Below, one piece after another: positions 53,851 to 64,000 of a stretch of DNA of 64,000 nt (position 1 is its first letter; the number at the start of each line of letters is the position of its first letter). Source of the stretch: Aphanomyces cochlioides (Eukaryota > Oomycota > Saprolegniomycetes > Saprolegniales > Verrucalvaceae); NCBI GenBank assembly GCA_019828595.1, contig JAHQRK010000001.1, forward strand, positions 3,658,001-3,722,000. The letters run 5' to 3'. A model generated the notes under the pieces. The model worked only from the letters and a program-made list of their open reading frames with translations. It was not told the origin of the DNA and did not search any database. The translations under genes were made by a program, and so were the position numbers.

Positions 53851-55286
53851 ATGCTTGTGTCTACAACATGGCCGTGCGTCGTCATGTTGGCCATTTGCAT
53901 CAGCCATGCCATGGCCAAAGACGTCAAGTTTGTGGTTTGGGGGCAAGCGATACAAAACGCAACCTTTGCCACCACTGTAGGCGTCATCCAGTTACTTGAA
54001 CTCAAGTTTGTCTAGTTGCTCGACTTGGAAGCAGATTCAACGTTCATGTTGACCAGCGAGTCATTTGGGAATGCCACCTCCAGCAAGGTACAGACACGAA
54101 GAGCTTCCTTCGACAATAATATGATATAGGTTTGGTTGGTCCCCTCAAGTAAACACAATAGCACCGCGACGACATACTCGAGTCATGTCGTTGAGTCCGA
54201 AACAACCTCGTCATTTGTTCAGGTACAGTACCTCCGACAGATTCAATCAAACCGTCAGCGCGTGCAGGTCATCATTCTCGACGAGTCGCTATTCGTCTCA
54301 GCCGGTATGAACAGTCCCTTGGCCAAGTTTCACCTGTGGCAGACAATTGCGACAACATCACGACGGTCTGTCCATCGCTAGATGCCATTCAAGCTCGTAC
54401 CGACCAACTGCGATGGTTGACTTTGCGCGTCAAGCTCGACTTATTGCACATTAGGCTCAACGAAACATTGGCCAACAGTCCAGCGCAATGGCTTTTTGTC
54501 GCAGGAGATCGCCCGCTGTGCTATACAGATCACAATGGCCCCTATGATTATGTTCAATCGACTTTAGTACCGCTTCTTGAAGCGCATCATGTGGATGCCT
54601 ACTTTGGACTGACAGACTTGGTATCTCAAGTTCTCCGACTTCCATTTGGGCCTAGCCATCCTTTGTATGAGTACACGTATGCATCGGCAGCGCCCATCCA
54701 TTACATGGACATGACACCAACGGTAAGCCTAGCTATTGTTTGGGGCTTCATTTTTCCTTAGTGTAATCCCGTGTTTCGCGCTCCTGCGGGGAATGCAACA
54801 TATACACAACACTTGCTATCAGAGTCAAAGATGGAGGTGACCATATTCAACAGCGATGGCATTTCAATCTACCACACGTCACAAGATCGCCAACGAAAAT
54901 CCTTTGAAACGCATTCGGATGGAGCAGGGTCAACTTTCCAAGAATCTGTATCTCACATGAAGCCGTAGCTACGTACCTTGGCTTGCCGTGGCTGCTGTTG
55001 GGTTCACAATCACTGTGGCGACATTTTATGGACTCAAGTTCAAGGGAAAGCGATTCGACTCGGAGTATGCGTCCCCATCCATTTGCTGCTGGTATTGGAA
55101 TAATCGCAGCTTGAGTAAACATGCCAATGGTAAGTCCAGATATCACCAACTTCGCGTAATATATTTACAGGTGTTGCGTCTATGACACAAGTCCAGGCGA
55201 CCACGGTCGATGCAAGCGAAGACGAGTTTTCTATCTCGAGCGACGAAGAGGAAGAGGTCGAGATCCGCGATGGACACGCCATCTGA
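53851..55286 (+). CDS. Membrane-anchored purple-acid-phosphatase-like protein lacking metal ligands
   Basis: Multi-exon. A signal peptide (LVSTTWPCVVMLAICISHAMA) is followed by a metallophosphoesterase-like order: KDVKFVVWG where a GDWG motif is expected, VWLVPSSKHN where GNHD is expected, VQVIILDESLF, CDNITTVC, LNETLANSPAQWLFVAGDRPL where GHH is expected, and VDAYFGLTDLV where GHDH is expected. All metal-binding histidines and most aspartates are thus missing. A C-terminal membrane span (YVPWLAVAAVGFTITVATF) and an acidic cytoplasmic tail (SSDEEEEVEIRDGHAI) finish the protein; TGA at 55284-55286. A one-base slip near 54340 has no splice site. Either a pseudoenzyme or a decaying gene. Confidence 0.6.
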
Positions 55287-55304
55287 ATATGCCAATGTGC
55301 GTCC

Positions 55305-55333
55305 TTATCCGGATGACTTGGAATTATCCGGAC
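55305..55333. promoter_or_regulatory. TTATCCGG pair upstream of the WD-type gene
   Basis: TTATCCGGATGA (55305-55316) and AATTATCCGGAC (55322-55333), with a related TTTCGGATGA nearby, lie about 180-210 bp before ATG 55513 and just after the previous stop codon. Confidence 0.5.
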
Positions 55334-55512
55334 AGCCTGTCCTTTTCGGATGATTTGCAAATTTGGCGCCAGAGTTTGGATCATAAAAACATAATTTCAA
55401 ATTGTAAATATAAATATCAAGTCTAAAACGTCTCTATTTTATAAAAATATCAGTTTGAATTTTCCCGCACTTGCATTTTTGACCTTGCCGCGTCTGCAAC
55501 GCAGCGACAGCC

Positions 55513-58500
55513 ATGTCCTTCTTCACACCTCCTTTGAAGCAGGTTAGTGCGATCAGAGATGGATGAATAGATGACAATATCATGGCAGAGAAATGGTGTA
55601 TCCCAAAGGCAAGACAAGTTGAGCTTGACGCTCAGTCAAGGCAAGAGGAAGCGCACGGCCAAACAACTCGACATGAAGGATGATGATGACAAAGAAAACC
55701 ATTTAAAAAACATCGTGATAACACAAGATAGCGAAGAAAGTTCGAGTGGAAGTGACAGTGAATGTGAAGTCTTTTTCGACGCCACCTCGTCAAAACCAAT
55801 TGACACAACAGAGAAAATGAACAATAGCTTCGCATTGGATTTTCAAGTAGCCTTGGCGATGTTCGTGCTAACATTGAGAGCTTTTTTAGGTATCTTCTGT
55901 TGCTGTGGATCGTGCAGGTCGGTTTGTCGTGGCTGGTTTCAACAACGGTACCATTCGACTGTATCCCTTGAATACCAACAATACTACCTCTGCCCCCATT
56001 ATTGTGGGCTCGCTTGAAACTGATGAAAAATCATCCATTGACGAAAATAAGCTTTTGTTTCGAAAAGGCGTCGTTCTTGAACACATCTCAGCTCGTGGCA
56101 TGTATACCCAACTCCGTGTCAACGTTGTCATACCAGGTTGGCCCACTAAGTACTGCAAAAAACTAAATGCCAATTAGAGGATGGGCGCTTTATCTTTGCC
56201 GGAGTTTACCGCGGTTCGACCGAAATTTTGGTCATCGATATCGACACGATTCGCCTCCCAAATGACGTAATTGGTGTCCCGACTGCGGAAGTGAATACTC
56301 ATTGTTACAATGACGCCAAGCTGCGAGTAATAATTCGAGTGGTAACCAAGTTCACTTTTTTGTAGGGATTTGGAGCTGTGCGAGCTATGCCGGGAAAATC
56401 AGCAATGTAAGTTTGTCAAACTATCCATGAGGTCACGTTTGAGTAGCACCACGGAATATCAAGTCCTCTGTGGCCTTGGAATTAAAAACTTGCACTTGTG
56501 GCGCTTCTATTGGGATCCCACATGCGATGATCCCGAATCAAAGTGGACCTGGCAGTGCATTTTCGATCGTCAAACAAATGGTAACAACATGCTTATTGAA
56601 AGTTTTACTAAATGCTTGTAGGTATTAGTCTAGAGTATCTGGCGTTTGGTGCGGCGCCAAACCAATTGATTTCAAAGTCGGAACACCAAACTATCCGTGT
56701 CTGGACGATCGATGAAACTGCAGATGCAATGACATTTGATTACGAAGATATCAAACAAACACAAGTATGCCTCTTGTTTTCCACTCTTTCATTTTGAGTC
56801 TAACTTTCTCACAGGACACGATTCAAGTTTGCGGTCACTATGCGTACGGTGGTCAAGAGCGTCTTGCTTTAGTCGACATCCAGACGAATCAGCGTATTGA
56901 ATTGGTTTGTACCACCCATTTAGCTCTTCACTCAATATCTTCTCTAGGATCTGCCATCATCATCAATGGCTCCAATATCTCGACCGACTTTGAACAATCG
57001 AAAGCGCCAGCTTCGAACGCTGTCTATGCTTACAGGAGTACCAGCTGGTATCACACTTGGTGTATGCTCTGATGGTAGTGTATTCGTTCACGATTCCTCA
57101 AACAAGACTGGACTTGGTATTCACACTCCTCCCTCTCCTCTCGAAGGGTATGATGCATTTTACCAAGATCAATGTATGTCTCCACTCGTAATTCCAATGT
57201 TTATTTCGGAATTTAGCTGGCCTATTGAGCTTGTTGCCACTGGAAGGTTCCAGCGATATGATGGATTGGATAGTGGTCATGGCCAATTCAGCAGAGCTGC
57301 AAGTTCAAAAACTGCACGAATTTTTACATCTACCAAAGAGAGAATCTAAGGTTCCATCGAAGCCCCGCATCCTGAAAGAAGCACCACTAAAGCAAAATTT
57401 GTCTGAGCCATCTTCGCCGCCATCAAAACTCAACTTAGAGCAATTGCTTGAAAAGAAGTCAACAAAAAAGCCAAAGAAGGAAAAGTCTCGTTGGAATTAC
57501 GATGTCTCTTCACCGAAAAAGAAGCGTGAACGTGAGACAACTCGAACAAGTATTGAGCCCGAAGTGACCAAAGAAGTCGTCCACGAGACGCCTGTTAAGG
57601 AAATCAGCAAGACGCATCTGTCAGAGTCGTTTGAAGACATTGTCAGGGTGAAGACACCCGAACTATCGTCAGTGGATTCCGACATATATCACACCCCACA
57701 AGCCAAAAAGCTGAAGCTTCGCGAGGAAGAAGTGCTATCACCTGTGGTGTCAATATCTCCAGTTTCATCCCCTTGTCTGCCCCAAACCCCTTACAACTCG
57801 CCACCGCCACCTCCACCAGCGAAAGAGTGGTCTCCATTTGTTATCCCCAAGAAGAGTAAGCCAACAGGGATAGAGACTAGCAAGACGGGGGACTTACCAA
57901 AGGAATTGCCACAAGAGCAAGAACCATCACCTGAACGAATTGCTGTCGTTGACGCTTCTGTGGAAGAAGTACGGGCAACTAAAAATGCATCGGACCGTGG
58001 CAGCTCCAAGTCATTGAAACTTGAAAATATCGTCGAAGAGAACTTGGAACATATTTCCACGAGTTTGACGAGTCTAAATGACATGGACATGCCAGACAAC
58101 TCTCTTGCAGAAACTTCATCGGTTGAATATGAGACTGCTGATGAAAGTGAAGAGTCGACAAGTCAACAGTCCCTGCTTATGCAAACGACATATTATGAAA
58201 TGGACGAAAGCAACTTTGTCACGCCAGGTACCACAAATCATCAATATTACCGATGATATCTCTATCAGACACTGAGTTGGTGCGATCCACGCTACAAAGA
58301 TTTGAGAAGGAACGAGCTGAGCTGACACACAATTTCAGCTCAGCTCATCATAACCTCATCCGTTCGGTGTGCACTCAAATGCACAGACAGAAGAATCCCG
58401 TCCGTGTGGACCCTAAAGTGATTCGAATGCAATTTTACCAGAGGGTGAATGAACTGATGGGACAACAAAAGATGGAAGCTGATGCCTTGTATGCCTCCCA

Positions 58501-58588
58501 TCACATGCAATGGACTGTGCTAGGTTTAGGTGGCTTTGCAATGCCACGACTCGAGCCAACATTCCCTGCGCCTCGGTTATTTGGTTAG
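55513..58588 (+). CDS. WD-type beta-propeller nuclear protein, family not identified
   Basis: Many short exons. Exon 1 is MSFFTPPLKQ (55513-55542), then a 46-nt intron (55543-55588), then a basic, Ser-rich stretch (QGKRKRTAKQLD). WD-like blades follow: VAVDRAGRFVVAGFNNGTI, GRFIFAGVYRGSTEILVID, VLCGLGIKNLHLWRF, LISKSEHQTIRVWTI, GQERLALVDIQTNQRI, AGITLGVCSDGSVFVHD. A long disordered, Lys/Ser/Pro-rich region (57225-58256) contains SP/TP sites and nuclear-localisation-like KKSTKKPKKEKSR and SPKKKRERET. The last exon is helical (FYQRVNELMGQQKMEADALY) and ends at 58588. A nuclear or chromatin role is inferred from composition. Confidence 0.6.
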
Positions 58589-58748
58589 GGGGACATCTTT
58601 CCCCACTGTGTAAATTATACATGTCAATTTGCCTTCAGGTCTAAAATATAATCGCACATTCGAGACGATAACGAGCGAAACCATTTTATTCAGCATAAAA
58701 GCCATTGTAGTTAAGCCGCGTAAGGAGATTCGACAAGTGCGAATTAAA

Positions 58749-61700
58749 CTACTTACACACAGTCAACAAGAAGAAATTCCAAGGACCTCTTACCTGCATG
58801 AGGGATCGATGGTGCAATTGCTGCATGAAATCATTCAGTAGATCCTTAAACTGCGATTCGAGCTCATTTGTCATCGTCACAAATTCGTTATCACCCGAGG
58901 AGGTCTCCGTCAATGCTTTTCGAATATCATCCGACAATTCCTTGATTCGCGCTCGTCGGACATCGACTCCTGAACTTCGACGTGGTGCAGCTGGCATCGT
59001 GCGTCGGGATTTGAATTTTTGAGACGGGTTCAAAATTGCGTCTGCCTCGTCTCGTGCTTTTCTATCCGCTCGTCGGTCTCGCTCTGCCTCTCGCTCATTA
59101 CGAATCGCTTCTTCATCCAGTCGATATGGCCGAGTTATAGCTTCGATGCTGTCTGCAAATGTCAAACAAACTGTCATGAGCTTGGTTGAAACGCGAAGGA
59201 GGTCAGGATCCGTGAGCAAACACTCCTTCAAGCATTGATCGAGAAAGTCTCTGTGGCAATTTAAAATGTCATCCACGGTTGTCACTTCAGTAAGCAATTG
59301 AGTCTCTAAAGAGTGCCAACGTGGTGAAATGACTTCGAACATCATGTAGTAGACAAAATTTTGCTGGAAGTGGAGCATTCGTTGGCGTAAGCAATATGAC
59401 TTTGTCAGGGTAGCTCGAAGAGATAATTCTTTGGTAGCCTGATGGTTGCGCCACGCATCGCATAGTCGACGTTCAACGTGCTTGCAGAAAAACAAGTGTC
59501 GGAATATCATTTGGTATTTGTTCAGAGCCCCAGATGAGATTACCAGAGACAACGGCCATTTCACTTTGTAATCCAATGTCAACGCATCAATAGCTTTGTA
59601 TCCTACACAAATAGTTTGTGATGCACGACATCCAGCTCTTCATTGTACCAGGATCATTTAGAGACGACGCAATCGTCGAAGACAAAGGTGCTCGTCCAAC
59701 CTTTTGACCGCGTTCGTGGATAGCTTCCATTTGTGAAATCAAATCATGTGGTGACAAAAGGCAAACCAAATCATCCTTGTAGGGATCAGAGCTGCATGTT
59801 GAGCTCTGAAGTGATAAGTGCAACAGAGACTCCAATCGTGACGCAAGCAATTTATCAGCGCGATGATTTAGTTCTTTGTCAGCGAGATCCATGAAATCAA
59901 CGAAGAAATCACCTTGATCCATCAAGAAATAATGCTTGATTGAACGTAAGCGATTCATGAGGTCCTGCTCCGTACGCAATAAATCGACAAGAATACGACT
60001 GGCGAAGCCATGGGCCTTGTTAATAAGCTCATCATACCTACAATACGTTTAGTCATTTCAAACATGCGAGTTGAACATACTTTCGAACACTTTCGGCGTG
60101 AGTAATTGAGATGGCAAACGGACAATTCACATGTCGTCCACACGTGCGCAGCACATTCAGGTACTTGCCAGTGGTCAATATTTTATAGGCAAGCCGCGTC
60201 AGGAAATGAGGAACATGAGATTCGCGCAGGGTGTATCGTTGCTCCCAGTACTTTGACCATGGATCTTTGTTCAATTCTTCCTTGACGAGAGAGTCATCGG
60301 ATGCGACCATGAATTCATCATAAGGGTCGTGTAAATCGCCATAATATATCCACTTCTCCAACATTTTTAAGTATGGCACTGACGCTTTCTCGAGAAGAAA
60401 GTTGAGCACTGAGCTAGCTTTAGCATCACCAGACGTTGGTAGCTGAGTGATAACACTAAGGAGTGCTCCTCCATGATGTCCAAGGCACGCACGCACGAGA
60501 GTACTGAGGAACTCCATTGCTCTCAAACTTGGCTGTATGTAAAACCAAATTTTGGATAAACTCAATCCGTCTTGTAGCACGAGATGCTCCAGTTGCGCCA
60601 CCACAACTGCGTATTCACGTAACAGGACTTTGAGGGCTGCGCAAAACGCATGGCATACTTGTCCATATTCATATCGCGTGTGAGTTTCAACATAGTGAGA
60701 TAAGTGAATGTAATACTCGCCAAGTACAACAATTTTGCTCGCAAGCGCGGCAAGTGATGGGTCAGTTACAGCTGGGTCAATGATAAAATGTAAGTCGTCG
60801 TATATTTCAACCGAAATATCTCGGTAGACCCTTGGCAACTGAATCTGAAAGTGAGCTGCAGTAGGTCGCTTCATTTCTTGCTTTCGAATGTACTTGCCTT
60901 CAATACCCAACAGCACGTACAATAAATCGTCTACGAGCGCGCGCTCTTGCAAACTAATTGGCAACTGCTGCAATGATTTGATCGGCTCTGGGTCATCAGT
61001 TGACTTCTCCAAGACAAAAGTCCCTGTCAAAAATGTTCGTTCACGATTCCAGGGCGGGTTGTAGGGAATGCTTGCTTTTGTAATCTCCCACCCACCGAAG
61101 TCAAATTCTTGTGAGAGTTCGCGTAAGCTGACTTGACCACTCTCAGCGACAAGTGCGTAAGGACCAGAGTATGCTTTCAAAAAGACGCGGTCACCAGATT
61201 GAAGCGTTCGTTGAGCATTGCGGACTGCTGGCGCCAACGTGGCAAGAGATTCTTCGAGGCCCACGGGCTCAAAGTGGTCTTTAAAATCGTCGCGGTCTCC
61301 AAGGCGCCACTTTTCAGCATTTGACATAATTGGGCCTTTTTTGGTCGTAAGGCGTGAACCATCGACAGACAAATAACGACCCTTTGATGCCCCCGAAATG
61401 CAATAGATTGCCACTGTGTCGGAGTACTTCACTCGTCCCTCGTCACCACGCAAGGTGACATTGATTAGAACGAATGTTTCGTCAGAGTCGAACCCAGTGC
61501 CACATGCATCGATTGTTGAAACCATGTGACCCGAGGAATTGACAACGCTTCGACACCGCAAGCAATAAATATTCCCCGCGCGTATTCGAATACGCGTCGA
61601 GAGATACATGATGTCTCCACCATTTCCATTGTCACCATTTCCCAGTCGAAGTACATGTGTTGGCTGATTCGAGCTTGTCACGCTCACTTGGGTAGTTGTG

Positions 61701-62329
61701 AAAGTGGTTGTTCGTTTGATGCTCGTTGTGCTGCTACTAAGATTCACAGATGACGCTCGTTGCTGATTCTCAAAAGTAAAGGATCCCTTTGACCCAATTG
61801 ATAGCTGACTCACAGCATCAAGAGTGCTCAACAAAGCAGAGTTGGGACTCAATGGCTCTTCAGGTGCTGGGGCAGGTGCTGGCGTTGGATAAAACGTAGC
61901 TTGGGTTTTTCCTTGGGTAACAACAGAATCTAACGTCAAACGGCTGCTTGGAGTAAGTGGATCAACGAGTCCATACTGCGCTGAAATCGTACGAAGTGGT
62001 GTCGAATCAGTTTGCAACAAGACATTTGATTCCTTTGTGACTCCGTACATCGTTCGACTGCTGCTGGCTGAAGAGGGCGCCGGCGGTGGATTCTTGAAGT
62101 GTGATGACTTGACTGCTGTTTTTACGTCCATAACAGATTGACTGCGCATGGGTGTTCTGTATGTCGACTGTGATGCTGGGACAGAATGGCTGAGTTCTGA
62201 CGAGGCTTTCGATTGGGCATTTGTGCTGTTCGATGGAGCTGTCGTAAAGCGCCGTGGGGGAAGAGAGAGATTTATGTTGCTTTTTGGCTTGAATTTTGGC
62301 TTTGCATTTGCTTGTTCGTGAGGATCCAT
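58749..62329 (-). CDS. Gamma-tubulin complex component 2 (Spc97 family) with beta-trefoil-like N-terminal region
   Basis: ATG 62329 opens a 759-codon first exon; further exons continue to about 58750 with short introns near 60055, 59985 and 59585. The Spc97/98 core shows LLYVLLGIEGKYI, YYGDLHDPYDEFMV, KYWEQRYTLRES, KILTTGKYLNVLRTCG, the GRIP2 part (SIKHYFLMDQGDFFVDFMDL, LLSPHDLISQ, DYKVKWPLSLVIS, YQMIFRHLFFCKHVER, LRQRMLHF) and LTDPDLLRVSTKLM, all close to GCP2. The protein nucleates microtubules as part of the gamma-TuSC. Between the disordered start and the core, residues about 240-430 look like an MIR/fascin-type beta-trefoil (ASKGRYLSVDGSRLTTKK, GDRVFLKAYSGPYALVAESG), not present in human GCP2. 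A CCGG box pair lies 70 bp upstream. Confidence 0.85.
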
Positions 62330-62398
62330 TTTGGTAGGACCGCTCAAAGATCGCCGCTCACGCCGTCGATCACTCGTCCAATTTGAAAAGCGCGGTTA

Positions 62399-62420
62399 AA
62401 TTCCGGTTAATTATCCGTAA
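62399..62420. promoter_or_regulatory. TTCCGG and TTATCCG boxes upstream of GCP2
   Basis: AATTCCGGTTAATTATCCGT, 70-91 bp from the GCP2 start, a weaker variant of the element seen at other genes. Confidence 0.4.
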
Positions 62421-62683
62421 TTCGAACAAGGGTTTTTGGGTCGTCTAGTTGGGGGTGCAGGGGCTACACTTGAGTGAGAGTCTTGCATGAATCGATTGTT
62501 TCGTTAAGGAAACTGAAGGGAATGCTCTAGCGATAAATACCCATAGACTGGAAGCTTTCTCATTGAATGCAGGCACTTACGCAGTTTGGTTCGTGGAATT
62601 GGCCAACATTTATCAAATAAATGGTAGCCCAAAACGACGTTTACCATGGACAGGGCAATTGTCATCTCGACTCAAAGCACAGC

Positions 62684-63466
62684 TTATTTTTTAGCTCCAA
62701 AGCAGAGCCATTGACTATTCTCATGTAACACGCGATCGGCAATAGTGTGCTGGCTCGCACGAGGTGTCAAGGATGCAAACGGATTGGGTTCATGGCGCCA
62801 ATGCCAAATTAACGGCATCTCTACGTCGGCTATGGCGTCTTCGTCGTCAGTGGCTTCAAACTCGTTGTAAGATGTGACAACAATTGGAGCCAAGGGCTCT
62901 TCGCGCATCATGCGCTGGAATGTCGGCAACCACTCGTCGTAACCCCAGACACCAGCGTTGAAACAAATGATAGCAGTTGGAGATAAATATGTTGGGCTGA
63001 CCAAGTACTCTTCCCAAATCTCTGTCGCGTATATCAGACGCAAGCTCTTGTCAGGAGATAGCTCGATGCGTTCGTCTTTTCCATGAAGCTTTCTTGCAAC
63101 GTTTGGGCCAATCATTACAAGCACGAGCTCAGCGTATCCATGGTCGGTGGCTTTACTACTGGCTTGAGATGCATGGAAGAGCGCAATCAGGTGCTCAAAA
63201 ACTTGCAACGTCTCGGCAACTTCATTTCCTTCGCGGAAGTCAGCACCGACAATATGAAGCACCAAGCGCATGGGCGAATCGACCTCGTTGGGTAATTTGT
63301 GCTTTCTCTTGAATGCATTGCTTTTGGCCACGAGAAGATTTAATCGCTGGAGCGCTTTCAGGGTTGTAAGCGATCGCGAGTGTTGATTCGTTAATTCATT
63401 CGACAAAGATGCAGCGAACGGCGTTTCTTCCCATGCATTCGGCGGGTTCAGCCACGGCGATGACAT
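62684..63466 (-). CDS. MSS51 C-terminal-domain-like protein
   Basis: About 260 residues from ATG 63466 (MSSPWLNPPNAWEETPF); the frame is open 29 codons further upstream. The block MRLVLHIVGADFREG, then LVLVMIGPNVARK, AIICFNAGVWGYDEWLPTF and APIVVTSYNEFEATDD has the order of the C-terminal domain shared by MSS51 and MYND-type zinc-finger proteins. The MYND finger itself is absent. In yeast MSS51 controls COX1 translation in mitochondria, but most family members are uncharacterised, so no function is assigned here. Confidence 0.6.
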   Translation of the reverse strand: MSSPWLNPPNAWEETPFAASLSNELTNQHSRSLTTLKALQRLNLLVAKSNAFKRKHKLPNEVDSPMRLVLHIVGADFREGNEVAETLQVFEHLIALFHASQASSKATDHGYAELVLVMIGPNVARKLHGKDERIELSPDKSLRLIYATEIWEEYLVSPTYLSPTAIICFNAGVWGYDEWLPTFQRMMREEPLAPIVVTSYNEFEATDDEDAIADVEMPLIWHWRHEPNPFASLTPRASQHTIADRVLHENSQWLCFGAKK

Positions 63467-63858
63467 GTCCGATGAGTCCACTGATGCCAAATCCAAAGAA
63501 TATTTGAATAACGATAATTTATTGGCTGAGTAAAATAAAAATTGACCAATCAAAGTAATTAATAAATTAGATTAAATAAATTGATACACAAGAAATAGTG
63601 ATACATTATGATGAGTAGGTGTATGCTGCTGACAAAGCAAGATCTCAAGTAGCACAAGCCAGCGTGGCAAGCATTGCTATTGTATTGCTCTCCGATATTC
63701 ATTATTCGGACAACGAATATTGATAGAGTGATGATATCGATATTGTGTTCTTGGATATTGTGAGAAATATCACCTCAAGGAATGATATTCATATTTGATA
63801 TTTTAGATGTTTATTTCGCTTTCAAAAATCTTTTCAAAATTCCGTCCTTTTTGACGCC
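63467..63858. promoter_or_regulatory. Divergent promoter region with CCAAT boxes
   Basis: ATTGGCTG (63521-63528) and ACCAATCA (63545-63552) lie 55-86 bp from the MSS51-like start, and TTATTCGGAC occurs near 63703 toward the MIOS-like gene. The rest is AT-rich with short repeats of GATATTC/ATATTG; no gene seen. Confidence 0.45.
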
Positions 63859-64000
63859 ATGAACAGCAAGCCCCCCAAGGTCATCGTGGAATGGTGTCCG
63901 TATGACAGTGCACTCTTTGCTGTCGGCTCGGAGTCATTGAGCTTATACGAATGCCAGTACGAGCGAGACAATGCAACTACAGCCATTCCGAACTCATCGA
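63859..64000 (+). CDS. MIOS-like GATOR2 WD protein, 5' end only
   Basis: ATG 63859 starts MNSKPPKVIVEWCPYDSALF, then AVGSESLSLYE. The order (Lys-Pro, then a W-x-P blade and a SELSLY-like strand) resembles the N-terminus of MIOS/Mio, a component of GATOR2 that signals amino-acid supply to TORC1 at the lysosome. The frame runs off the window after 47 codons, so this rests on very little sequence. Confidence 0.45.
   Translation, partial: MNSKPPKVIVEWCPYDSALFAVGSESLSLYECQYERDNATTAIPNSS

Overview
The window is a compact eukaryotic nuclear segment and most resembles an oomycete, probably of the Saprolegniales (Aphanomyces or Saprolegnia relatives). The reasons are spliceosomal introns of only about 40-51 nt, intergenic gaps often under 150 bp, convergent stops as close as 12-14 bp, an expanded-type START/FYVE-like protein, and a transposase-like family with a WDETH motif that I recognise from oomycete genomes. 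The organism assignment is inference. No prokaryotic operon, rRNA, convincing tRNA or CRISPR array was seen.

Layout. 1-14.0 kb: the 3' end of an FG-repeat nucleoporin, a small hAT-type element with an 8-bp target duplication, a Nup214/Nup159-type nucleoporin, a START/FYVE-like protein (minus), a gene-poor 1.6 kb stretch, Mediator MED21, COG5 (minus) and a transportin-3/importin-13-type karyopherin. 14.1-15.3 kb: a basic coiled-coil plus START-like protein (minus). 15.8-26.6 kb: a transposon island holding a decayed oomycete transposase-like gene, two PIF/Harbinger elements (each with a DDE gene and an accessory gene in convergent orientation), and a hAT element with perfect 8-bp target duplications. 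The middle of the hAT transposase is replaced by a 609-bp copy of the nucleoporin locus from the left of the window.

27-40 kb: prohibitin-1, a COX14-like small protein, two tandem DMT-family transporters (one carrying an extra nucleotidyltransferase-fold domain), a KATNAL2-type katanin, a TDA3-like FAD oxidoreductase and a TMEM115-like protein sharing a 65-bp bidirectional promoter, ribose-phosphate pyrophosphokinase, and a small coiled-coil gene. 40.4-52.0 kb: one giant, many-exon secreted protein gene (signal peptide, Ig-like repeats, FG-GAP repeats, Calx-beta-like end). 52-64 kb: a TA-flanked MITE, a membrane-anchored purple-acid-phosphatase-like protein that has lost its metal-binding motifs, a WD-type nuclear protein, gamma-tubulin complex component 2 with an unusual beta-trefoil-like N-terminal region, an MSS51-C-like protein, and the start of a GATOR2 MIOS-like gene.

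The genes are mostly unlinked housekeeping functions: nuclear transport (FG-Nup, Nup214, transportin), Golgi traffic (COG5, TMEM115), mitochondria (PHB1, COX14-like) and microtubules (katanin, GCP2). What ties several of them together is a recurrent element in their immediate upstream DNA, TTATCCGG and its palindromic form TTATCCGGATAA. I know of no description of it and consider it the best candidate for something new. Several conserved genes also show apparent one-base frameshifts, which may be assembly indels and should be checked before any is called a pseudogene.
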